Assembly: GCA_029959195.1 (NCBI GenBank)
Contig: CP114121.1
Location: 1,364,001-1,428,000, forward strand
DNA from: Dictyophora rubrovolvata
Taxonomy: Eukaryota > Basidiomycota > Agaricomycetes > Phallales > Phallaceae
Reading direction: 5' to 3'
DNA length: 64,000 nucleotides
Shown piece after piece: positions 12,432 through 22,145 of this stretch (position 1 is the first letter of the stretch; the number at the start of each line of letters is the position of its first letter). The position numbers and the translations under genes were made by a program. A model generated the notes under the pieces. It had not been told where the DNA came from. It saw nothing but the letters and a program-made list of their open reading frames with translations, and ran no database searches.

Positions 12432-13609
12432 ATGGCCACGATTGAAGCATCTGAACTTCACCCTGAACATTCTGCAACAATAGAGAATCCTTCTTTTCCT
12501 TCTGTAAATGTAGATACCAACACACCGCCAATTCCTGGCGAAAATCCCGAAGTTACCACCGAAGATCCCAAAGTGGCAGCCTTGCAGGCGATGTTTCCTG
12601 ATTTTGATGCCACCATTTTGCATACCGTACTGGAATCTGTCTCTGAAGATCAAGACAGAGCCGTAGATGTCTTGCTTGGAATGAGCGACCCGTCTTATCA
12701 GCCAACCGCTCAACCCGATGCCGTGAGTTTATATTCTAAGCAGTTTATATATACGCGTGTTAACGTCACCAGGCGCAGACAAACCTCGACGAAGAATTCG
12801 CTCGGAATCTGATGATTGAGGAGCAGTCTCGCGAACAGCCTGCTTGGCGTCCGCGATATATCAACGACCCTCCTGTCAGTCAAGCACAGGGAAGTCCCAC
12901 GAATAACACGAATGATAGCGTTGCTCAAATTCAGGAACAACTAGGGAAATTTGCAGAATGTACGTGTAAATAATGCGTATGTTGGCGTGGTTCTCACTAT
13001 ATTACCTTTATAGCTAGCAAACGAACTATTGGTACGCTGTTCTCAAAAGTCAAGGCAAAAATCCAGGAGCTCGATAATCCATCCAATGAGTATGTTAGAT
13101 TTCATAGTCTTCATTCGCACATCTACATTCGCTTCTAGATCACCAAAGCCTACTGGATCCCGGCAAGCTGTCACTCCCCGATCTCCACCCCAACCTGCCT
13201 TCCAACCACCTCAGGTAACATCAGAATTTACTAGACCAGCCCCTGGAAATGAATCATATGGTATGTTTTCACCAAGTTACAACTGCATAGTAGATTTAGG
13301 ATCCCGGGTAGACACGCGCGTGACTTCAATTGAAGGCTATTCAACAGAGCCGCCTTCCGTCTCCTTGAACCCATGCAAGTTTCTTCATATACTTTTAAAA
13401 CTTGGCATTTTGATTGCCTTTTTACAGCAGCCATTGGGCTCTTACCAAGGCGACCCGTTTCACTGAATTCATCTCAACAGCCTTCCAGCGGAGGAGTTGC
13501 CGACGATGATGGTGTGTCCCTGTTTTTAGCCACAAAGTAAAACATTTACGGATGCCTTGTAGAGCTCGAATATGTTACAAATCCATTCGAGGAGTCCGAA
13601 CGAAAATAA
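12432..13609 (+). CDS. CUE5: CUE-domain ubiquitin-binding protein, Cue5-like
   Basis: Exons 12432..12722, 12773..12959, 13014..13089, 13139..13260, 13300..13374, 13428..13511 and 13563..13609 give about 293 aa. The CUE domain spans roughly residues 45-90 (KVAALQAMFPDFD... then ...AVDVLLGMSD) with the Met-Phe-Pro motif that binds ubiquitin. Downstream is the conserved block AQTNLDEEFARNLMIEEQ, then SKRTIGTLFSKVKAKIQEL and a tail with IGLLPRRPVSL and NPFEES. This order matches the fungal Cue5/Tollip-type adaptors, which in yeast link ubiquitinated aggregates to Atg8 for autophagy; that role is inherited from the family, not shown here. Two introns are unusual: 13261..13299 is only 39 nt, and 13375..13427 uses a GC donor (gcaagt), which the frame requires. 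The start is the first ATG, right after a pyrimidine-rich leader. Confidence 0.8.
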
Positions 13610-13773
13610 GTTAATTTCATGTAACCATCTATTTATTGATATATGTAAGTTTGCATGCAAATCATTATGATTGGAATCTAGCTACACTATATACAAGTTG
13701 ATTGAGCGTCCTTGTATTGTTTTTTTTAAAGACCTTCAAAGGTTTGCGCCTTGCCTGACTGAATTTAAAGTTA

Positions 13774-14591
13774 TTATGATGAAATTAGGCGGCTGGAACT
13801 CGATAGGCTTACCACTAGCAAACCAACAATCAAACCAAACAGGCCCATGATGCTGGCGAACACCTCAACAATTAAAACTTTGACGAAGAGAGCAGGGTCT
13901 GCTGCGTCGCCAATGGCGGCGGTGGACCCTGCTACGCCAACAGAAACACCACATAGAAGATTACACAGACCAACGGTTAGGCCACCCCAAAATAACGAGA
14001 AGCCGGTATAGTAATTGTTCGCTGTATAAAGTTCTGATTCCGGCACTTGCGCGATTTTGGAGGAGAAAACTATGGACATGATCTATGTAAAAGTTGTCAA
14101 TTGAACGGAGTCACCTAAAGGAATGGTGAAGTTCACGCACCACGCCGTAAATGGCAACAACCTCACAGAAAATAATGCTGTTCAATGTTACGTAAAAAAT
14201 CAATCCGTCATAACAAGGGGGATTTTTAGCACCTTATAAGGTTTTTGGTTCTTATCCGCGGTGCCCGCACACCACCTCCAAGAATTGAAGCACCAGTGAC
14301 GAATATTCCCCTGTGAAGAGATTACATTTGCGATTTATGAGATATAGTTGACATACCATGCAGCACCTAATGCACTTAAACCTATACACAAGCCTATTCC
14401 AGTCATTGCCCAGACGTATGGGCTCGTTTCTTCAAGAAAGCGTCCGACATTGAAGGATTCCCCGGAACCTCATTTCTCCCTTAGAAACAGCTGAGAAATA
14501 GATAGAAAATCCAACCTGTTAACAACAAATAAAGACCGACTATTCCCGCAACAGACACTGGAGTAGCAACGGAGTATGCAATGTAACCCAT
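13774..14591 (-). CDS. VMA16: V-ATPase proteolipid subunit c''
   Basis: Exons 14516..14591, 14357..14468, 14233..14310, 14141..14177 and 13774..14082 give about 203 aa. The product is almost entirely hydrophobic, with five likely membrane helices. Signature blocks are [56 protein letters not shown] (with the buried Glu that carries protons) and [19 protein letters not shown] near the C-terminus. These mark subunit c'' (yeast Vma16/Ppa1) rather than c or c', which are shorter and lack the N-terminal extra helix. It acts in the membrane ring of the vacuolar proton pump. The length is slightly below the yeast protein's. The N-terminal 26 residues before the first intron are short, and an upstream start cannot be excluded. 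The gene is divergent from pantothenate synthetase with 175 bp between start codons. Confidence 0.93.
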
Positions 14592-14766
14592 TCACGAAGT
14601 TTTTGCTGGAGAGCTTTCTCCGCAATGATGTTTCGAGCGTCAAATGAGGAGAGGCTGACCGCTGACTAAGCGCACATATTTTGCAGGCATCACCCGTTCA
14701 TATTTCCTACTTCCCTGAAAACTGCATCTTGAGCTAATCTGTTCACATATACCCAGAAGTTTAAGG
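14592..14766. promoter_or_regulatory. 175-bp divergent promoter, VMA16 / PAN6
   Basis: 175 bases separate the two start codons, so the promoters of the V-ATPase proteolipid and pantothenate synthetase genes must overlap or abut. I see no specific factor site that I would trust. Confidence 0.5.
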
Positions 14767-15868
14767 ATGGCACAAAATTCATTGATACAAATCTTTCACA
14801 CAATACCTTCCTTCAGGAGCTGGCGAGAGAATGCTCGGCGGCTAGGCAAATCGGTTGGATTTGTGGCGACTATGGGAGCTCTTCACAGGGGACATCTATC
14901 ATTAGGTATAGTGAGATCTATATTGCAGCCTATGGATAATCCCCGATTACATGTTACCAAGTGAAGCGATCATTACAGGAGAATGACTGCACTGTTGTTT
15001 CGATATTTGTCAATCCTGCTCAATTTGCTCCCCAAGAAGATTTACAATCGTATCCTCGGACTTTAGAAACTGATCTTGAAGCGCTGTCAACCCTTTCGGA
15101 AACAGCAAATCCCACTTGCGGATCGGTACGTGGTGTAAGACGCGTGGATACCTTATTCGCTCCTTCGGTAGTTGAAATGTATCCCAACGGCATAAGCCAA
15201 AATATCGAACAGCAAAAGGGTACTTTCGTCGAAGTCAAAGGCTATAGCCACCAAATGGAGGGCGGGAGTAGACCACACTTCTTTCGGGGTGTAACTACTG
15301 TTGTTACCAAACTGTTCAACGCTATTGAGGTTCCGCTTTCTACCAGTCTAATCAAGTGAGAAGGAAATGCTCACAGGTCATACAGCCAGACCACACATAT
15401 TTTGGACAGAAGGATATTCAACAAGCATTACTCCTGCGACGGATGTGTAAAGATTTATTGATGGCGCGTCCCAGTGCGGATCACTTGTATATTGTCCCTA
15501 CGGCTAGGGCCGAGTCTGGTCTGGCGTTATCATCTCGAAATAGCTACTTGGATGCAAAAGAGTCGACGTTTGCACCCACGCTCTACGAAGCTTTAGTGAA
15601 AGGGGCTGAAGTATTCCAAAGTGGAGGACGGGATGGGGCCATAACAAGGGCAGCAGGCCATGTGCAAACAAAGCAGACAGCGGCGAAGGCATCGGGAGTA
15701 GAGCTTGCGTTAGATTACGTCGAGTTCAACGATACGGAGACATTTGAAGTTGTGAATGACATGCCCAAAGATGGCAGGCCTGTTATACTGAGTGGTGCCA
15801 TGTGGGTTGGGAAAACTAGGTTGATCGACAACATTTTGCTCGGTGATTGTTCGAGAATTTTGTATTAA
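14767..15868 (+). CDS. PAN6: pantoate--beta-alanine ligase (pantothenate synthetase)
   Basis: Exons 14767..14905, 14962..15329 and 15377..15868 give about 332 aa. The enzyme condenses pantoate and beta-alanine with ATP to make pantothenate, the precursor of coenzyme A. Visible motifs are the HIGH-like site [22 protein letters not shown], the active-site block [19 protein letters not shown], and the KMSKS-equivalent [10 protein letters not shown]. The first intron interrupts the sequence right after the HIGH-like motif (HLSL joined to VKRSL). Compared with bacterial PanC there is an insert of about 10 residues before [13 protein letters not shown], and a C-terminal segment ending [13 protein letters not shown]. 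The protein has no targeting peptide that I can see. It should be functional. It shares its upstream region with VMA16. Confidence 0.95.
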
Positions 15869-16244
15869 GGAGATAATGTAAATTTATAAAGTTGACGTGT
15901 GTTGATCTATGATGTATTGCAGATATATATCTGATATACATATCCCCGACTTTTTGTGATACATGAGGAGAAAGGTTGGGAGGCACAAGGATCAAGCGAT
16001 CACGTGGTTTATGTTCAATTTCCAGTGCCTATGGGTTGGCGCGCCTCGTGTTTACCGGCTCGCAGGAGTGCTTTGCTTTTGTACTTTCACCTTTTCACGC
16101 CGTCCCCAGCACCGTCTCCACGCCTTTTCTTCTTCTTCGAATTTATATTATATACTTTTCACCTTAACACCCGCTCCCCTCCGTGTTGATAATATCTCTC
16201 ATTAGCAAGCAAGGGAAATATCCTCGCAAGAGCCAAAGGCGAAA
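15869..16244. other. intergenic region with a CACGTG box
   Basis: 376 bases between PAN6 and the orphan 1,233-aa gene. A CACGTG E-box (preceded by T) occurs at 16001-16006, about 240 bp before the next start codon. A pyrimidine-rich tract near 16120-16190 probably belongs to the core promoter and leader of the orphan gene. No coding frame is convincing. Confidence 0.4.
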
Positions 16245-19200
16245 ATGTCTGCTACCCAAGAGGTCCTTCCTATCCTTTTAAGATCGACAACGCCAGGTGG
16301 GTTTCCCATAAGGGACCATGTCTTTGCAGCCAACTGTTTATTCATCGCCCCTTCTCCAGTCGTCTCCGAGAAAGGTATTCTGCCCTCTCACCATGCTCGT
16401 TTAATTACAAGGTTGTGTTGACGGGTCTTACATTTCAGTTCTCATATGGGCCCAAAAAATGCAGGAGGAGGAGCCCCTTCCTCCCGAGAGAGATGCAGAC
16501 CAGAGTGAACCCGATACCGATGATTTTAATCCCAACCCTCCCTGGCAGCACAATAACAATAACAATAACAATAATGAGGCATCCGAGCGCATGAGCCATC
16601 GCAGTTTTCATGCCTCTACACCAAATATGGAATCATCACCTAATGATACTAAAGTCCTGGAAGACCTTGCCAATAGCAAATCTGGCGTTGACTATGCTGG
16701 CGTAGCTGACGCGGACGAGTTTGGATCGAACGTCCAGGAAAGGTCCCAAACGCATAGCCGGCGAAGTAGTGTCAACAATAGAAGTGTTAATGTAAGTTCC
16801 AAAAGAAATGCTCTCTCCTATTCAATGAATTCGATTCTAATATAATATCCCGATTCTCAGCACAGTCATAACGAACAATCTCCTGCCCTCAAACATCATT
16901 CTCAGGATACCTCATTCGGAAACTTGGACGCCGCGGGTTTTGACACAAACAATAAGGTTGTTCCCGAGTTTTTTTTTTCCAATGCTAATTCAGTGCTAAT
17001 TATGTCATCTGGTATAGCCCAACGGTGATGGTGCTTCTATTCGCTCCTCGCGGTCTCCACTAAAGGCGCCAAATATTGACGTGCGTTCACCGACCCCCAG
17101 CGATCCCGAGCACCAAGCATCGAGGCATTCGCGGGCGCCTTCAAGATTGTCGAACGTCCAAGTAGCTTCGGTTCATGAATCAGATGAAGACAGTGAGACG
17201 ACACGAGATGGAAACGATGCGCGAACCATACCGGTAGAAACAGTGGTATGTCACATGGGAAAACCAATCTATTCCAGCATTGGAAACAAGAACTGATAAG
17301 TATATACCTATCATTTGAATGCAGCGGGTGCCTTCTCGTGCCGGTTCTCATAAGACTGGATCGGTGGCCTCACATGCACCTCCTATGTCAGAGAGAGGTA
17401 GAGCCATGTCACCAACGGGCTCCTCTGTCAAGCCAAAATCTCGAGCGTCGGCATTATCGCCTCCTCCTCAAAGTCATGGCATGAAGTCTCCGGCTCTGGG
17501 GTCAGTTCATCCCTCGCAGATGCCTTTACCTGGTTCTGTTGCACCCACACCTACGCACAAATCGACAGTTTTGCACCCATTATCCAATTTCGGAGGCTCG
17601 CAAAGAGGGGGATCGAATTACGGCCATTCTGAACGTGCACCATCAGAGCATGCCCCCTCTCACCATACTCCGTCAATGCACGCTCTTTCTCAACACGGAG
17701 GCTCGCAGTATGGACAGCCTCGCGCACAACATGGTCCTTCTGGAGCATCGTCAAGAGCCAAGCAACCTTCGCAAGCCGGATCATTGCATTCCTCTCAGCA
17801 TCCTTCTCAGCACCCCTCTCAGCACGGAGGATCCGCAATGGGTAACGGTTCCCAAGCCGAGCGAAGAGAAACTTCCTTGCATCCGTTATCTAATTATCCA
17901 GGAGTTGCAGGATCGCATCATCAATATAACAACGTTAACGGGTCAAAATATGGAGGATCCCAGCATTCTCAACATACACCGTCTCTTCATCCATTGACGC
18001 AGCATTTGGCCGCTCAGAGCAATCGTTCATATTCGAGGGCTAGTCAACAGAATATGCCGCCGTATATACCCCCTCATTCGGCTGAGGACATGCTTCATGC
18101 TGGAGTACGCGGTCGGATTATGGCTGTATCACCTACGCCTTCAAATCCTCATGGATTACCTCAACCCCCGCCATTCCCATATCCCCCTCATTATCATCAT
18201 CCTCCTCATCCGCACCAGCATCATCATCATCCTCATCATCCTCATCATTATATACCTGAGTATATGGAAGAGACGCCTAGTCAGATGCAAATGCGCCCTC
18301 GATCTCCCGATGGTTTGAATGAGGACGAACAGCACATGGTGGATGAACTGCTGCTTGTGCGTACTCCGAGAACGTCGTACACCGTCACGCCTAGTGCTCT
18401 TGCAGCCGAGGTTCATAATTCCAGTTTCCACGATGAAGATTTGTGTATCTTGTTGCATGCGGCTGATGATGATTCGATTCATGATGTTGTTAAGAAGGCT
18501 GTTAGGAAGGCCATTAAAGGTAGAGTTAGGAAGTTGGGTGCCAAGCATGAGGCTGCTGTGAGTATATATATGTATATTTTTTCATGTGTTTCGGAAGTTC
18601 TGACGGAGCTCTTTTTTTTTGAAAGTTGAGAAGATATCATAGTCCGGACGGAAGTCAAAGGGATATGAGATTGCTTCCACAACAGCAATCTACGCCGCAG
18701 ATTTCGGAGCGAGGAGGTGATCGAGATGTAAGTAGTAGCAGCATGAATATTCAATTTACTGGTTGTCTTATATATATATATAATTTTATTAACAGGAGCC
18801 TCCTTCATGGGCTCGAGACATCATAGGGCTTGTGCAAGAAACGCAGTCACGACTTGACAACTTGGAAAGAAGCAAAAAGACGCGATCGTACGCACCGACC
18901 GAGTCTCAATTTGATGATAATACGATACGGAATTCGAGAAGCCGCCGGGGAGGTCTCGCGGGTAGTGTAACGAACGATGTTGAAAATGCGAGTCCTATTA
19001 CTGTGACACTGCCTATGCATACGCCTGGACGAACTGGGACGGTTATTGAAGAGTCTGTTCTTGTCCCCGGTGAAACTGAGTTTACTCCAATCGAGTCTAT
19101 GCATGGACATACGATAGCCTCAGAGCATCATCATGATGGGTCGCACCATGATGTTGGAGGTGATGATGATGATGACGACGACGACGAGCCTGGTGAGGAG

Positions 19201-20539
19201 GGTGATGAAGGAGAAGATGGTGAAGTTGGTGGTGGTGGTGACGAAGGGGAGGACTTTGATGTTAATGGCCAACTACGTAAGCTTTTGTTTTCCCTTCCCT
19301 TTATTCGGCTTCTGTGGACACTAATTTGGATCATAATAACAGAACGCGATGATTCGCCTGGAAAACAGGTTCTTGAGGACGCAATATTTCATTTACATTC
19401 AAAAACACCTCGGACGGACTGTACCCATCAATCTTGGGAGGTACAAGAAGCCACTGACACGGAAGTTAGACTTACTTTTCCCCCCGTCGCTGAAAGTGAA
19501 ATGATCGCTGACATACCGGACACGGAAGAAATTGTATCGGAAATACCACGGTTCGAGGTGGAGAGAAAAGTTTCGCCTGGAGCTCCCGTTGCATTGGAGA
19601 GTCGGGAGAATGGGGTGCAAGCATATCATCAGGCTGGTGGTGAATGGGCGATTGCTGAACCTTCTCCGGCGCCACCACCGTGGCAACGGATCCACCAACG
19701 TCTTTTGGGTTGGGCGATTGTATGGCCCATGGCTGAGCTCGACCATGCTTTGAACAGTACGACGCGGGGACATCAAGTTGATGAAATTGCTCTGAGCATT
19801 TGGTGCACGCAGACGTATAAACGGTACGTTCGTGCGCGGTTGACTGAGCATCCACCGATGCGCGTCGATCGGTTGTTTATACCGCCGAATGTTGCGGATG
19901 CGATTAACGCGGCTGTGTATAATGGACGGCATGGGGATGCGTGTGGGATGTTGAGAGATATGTGGACTCCGTTTGGGTTGGATGGGATGCCTCGTCTTTT
20001 GTTGGTTTTGTGTAAGCATCGGAAAGAGGAGAATCATTGGGTTGTTCATAGGTATGGTGGTTAAGGATGATCGGTTCATTTTGAGTTGATTTTTTATTTT
20101 TTTACTTACTAGGTTCTCGTTACCGGATGGATCTTTGACGACTTATGATACATACCCTGAGAGATCGTTGCCTGATGGACGGGTGCGTGACGTTGTTGAG
20201 TTTATGCAGAAGGGGCATGTAGCTAATTTTTTTTAACAGCCATTGGGATGGTGGTTTGCTATAAGGATAGCATGGCCGAACGCGATGTATCCGAGTCCCG
20301 AACATTTAGCTCAGCGTATGGTTCGAATTCATCGGCCTATGCAGTTAGGGATTGACAATTCGGTTGCGACGGCTGGAATATGGCGAAATTTACTCATGGG
20401 ATCGAAAGCTGAACGGAGTATCGATTTAGAACGGTTGAGAGATCTTATTAATACTGAAGTGAAGAATTTACGGACGAGGAAGGAGACTGGGAAGCTTTCT
20501 GTGGGTGCGCCGAGGCAGCACTGGGAGGAAATTGCATAG
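16245..20539 (+). CDS. orphan Ser/His/Pro-rich protein with C48-like C-terminus
   Basis: Ten exons (16245..16374, 16439..16791, 16861..16956, 17018..17245, 17325..18557, 18626..18727, 18796..19276, 19343..20051, 20113..20182, 20240..20539) join in frame to about 1,233 aa. Residues 1-700 are low complexity: a poly-Asn run, Ser/His repeats, three LHPL[ST] segments, then a His/Pro tract near 18170-18250. A short conserved-looking helix (WARDIIGLVQETQSRL) is followed by an acidic Asp/Gly tract. The last ~300 residues are globular, with LLLVLCKHRKEENHWVVHRF, LTTYDTYP and MQLGIDNSVATAGIWRNL. The order His-Trp, Tyr-Asp, Gln...Asn-Ser resembles a Ulp1/C48 cysteine peptidase, but no Cys is present where the nucleophile should be. 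Function unknown; a pseudo-peptidase or binding module is my inference. Confidence 0.75.
18167..18252 (+). repeat. CAT/CCTCAT repeat encoding a His/Pro tract
   Basis: Degenerate repeats of CAT and CCTCAT triplets inside the fifth exon of the orphan gene encode a His-rich, Pro-interrupted tract of about 30 residues. Such tracts arise by slippage and can differ between strains. It lies in frame and is flanked by coding sequence, so it does not disrupt the gene. Confidence 0.8.
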
Positions 20540-21876
20540 ATGAAAGGAGATGATTCGATATGGGGGATTTGTACGTATTGCATTATTGTCATTTGTCATT
20601 TGTCATTGTCTTTTTTTACTATAAAAGCTTTTAAGTACGCCTCCGCTCTTTGGTAGAGTCGTTATTGATCCTGGAAATAGGATCTTTTACTTTTAATCCG
20701 GCCTACACTCCTTTTTTTCCTTTTCCTCTTAGAGTAGCAAGTGCATGTAGATATAAAGGAATTACGAATTATTGACGACAAGGGAGATGAGATTGGATGT
20801 AAGCTCTTTTGAGGAAGGTCGGGAAATTTCGGACAAAGGAGGTCTTGGTGACTGACTGGCTGTACTTGGTTGTATGTATTATTTGAGATGGTATCTGAGA
20901 AACATGTCCTTGGGTATGCAGATCATTTATAAACGACCAGTACCAATAAGCTCCTTTTTCTGGCGAAAGAGCACACTGCTTGCAGCGCTCAGCATGCCGG
21001 CAAACGATAGGCTATACCCACGAGACAGCGCTCATATCAGTTAGAAGAATGTTCCGATGTTGTCGCGCGGTAATGACGGAGGATCGGATGTTGTGAATAG
21101 TTAGTTGAATGGACCCATTGACCCGGGACAGCGTGCGTGTGTGCAGGATGGGGCTGTGGACGGATAGAGTGAGTGACTGTGACTGTGTCACCGTTGCCAT
21201 TGTACTTGTTAGGTGGCGGTCTGAATGGGGATGGCTATTAGGGGTGCCACCAGTGGTGGGTAACACGGGGACACGTTCGAGAAGGGTGACTGCCTGGCCA
21301 TGTTAGTGTGGCTGGAGAGTGGTGAAGAGTGAGCGCCGGACAACGGCGAGGACAGGAACAGACGTGATGATTACAACAATAATAATAATAATAATAATAA
21401 TATTAATAATATTGATATTATTATGGCCACACGTGTTCCCTGTTCCATGGCATGTGCTTCGCTGGCAAAGGTGACCGGGTCATCGTCTAGCCTGGATGTG
21501 TATAGTAATTATCAGAGGATCTAGAGAGTAGAGTGTAGCGCACAATCTGGCAGAGTTAGTGGTACAATAATAATCTATTACCACTTTTTACTTATGACAC
21601 TCGCATGTCTTGATCATCAGCACGGCGATGGCGCCAACGGAGCAGCGCCGCGCTCTCGTCTTCGCACGGTGACCGCTTCAGACAACACCAAGAACAACAA
21701 CAACAACAACACCACCAACAACCATCCACCACCCTTTGCCCTCCCCTCTTTCTCCACCCGTTCACCATCATCATCTCCCCCTGTCCCCTCCCCTCCTCAT
21801 CACCCTCTGTCAGTCCATCCCCCAGTCCATCCTGTCGTCCATTCCTCCCACATACATACATACTCCATCCACCCCC
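20540..21876. other. 1.3-kb intergenic region with microsatellite
   Basis: Between the orphan gene and CHD1. Short open frames on both strands (for example near 21012-21306) lack splice partners and domains. A clean AAT repeat lies at about 21376-21422. From about 21700 the sequence is C-rich and pyrimidine-rich on the plus strand, which fits the promoter and leader of CHD1. I see no RNA gene. Confidence 0.4.
21376..21422. repeat. AAT trinucleotide microsatellite
   Basis: A run of AAT triplets with two small interruptions near its right end (tattaataat). It is a simple-sequence repeat in non-coding DNA, about 455 bp upstream of the CHD1 start codon. Confidence 0.85.
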
Positions 21877-21966
21877 ATGGACCTCGCTCATCTCACAAAC
21901 CCTCTTCCTAATTCCCACCACCACAACAGCGACATGGATCTCTCCGACGACGACGACACCAACAAT

Positions 21967-21998
<32 letters not shown>

Positions 21999-22107
21999 CT
22001 CCACCAGAGACACCGCCGACCCAGACAACGACCACGACCACATCATCTCTACCAACAACAACTCTGATGCCGACGCCGATGGAGAATTCGTTAACCCCGC
22101 CTCGGAT

Positions 22108-22145
<38 letters not shown>

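Noticed and set aside
18156-18548. Minus-strand Met/Arg-rich frame opposite the orphan gene.
   Set aside because: Shadow of the CAT repeat and flanking coding sequence; no family resemblance.
20300-20345. GGTTCGAATTC, similar to a tRNA B-box.
   Set aside because: It lies in the middle of a coding exon and no cloverleaf or A-box is found at the right distance.
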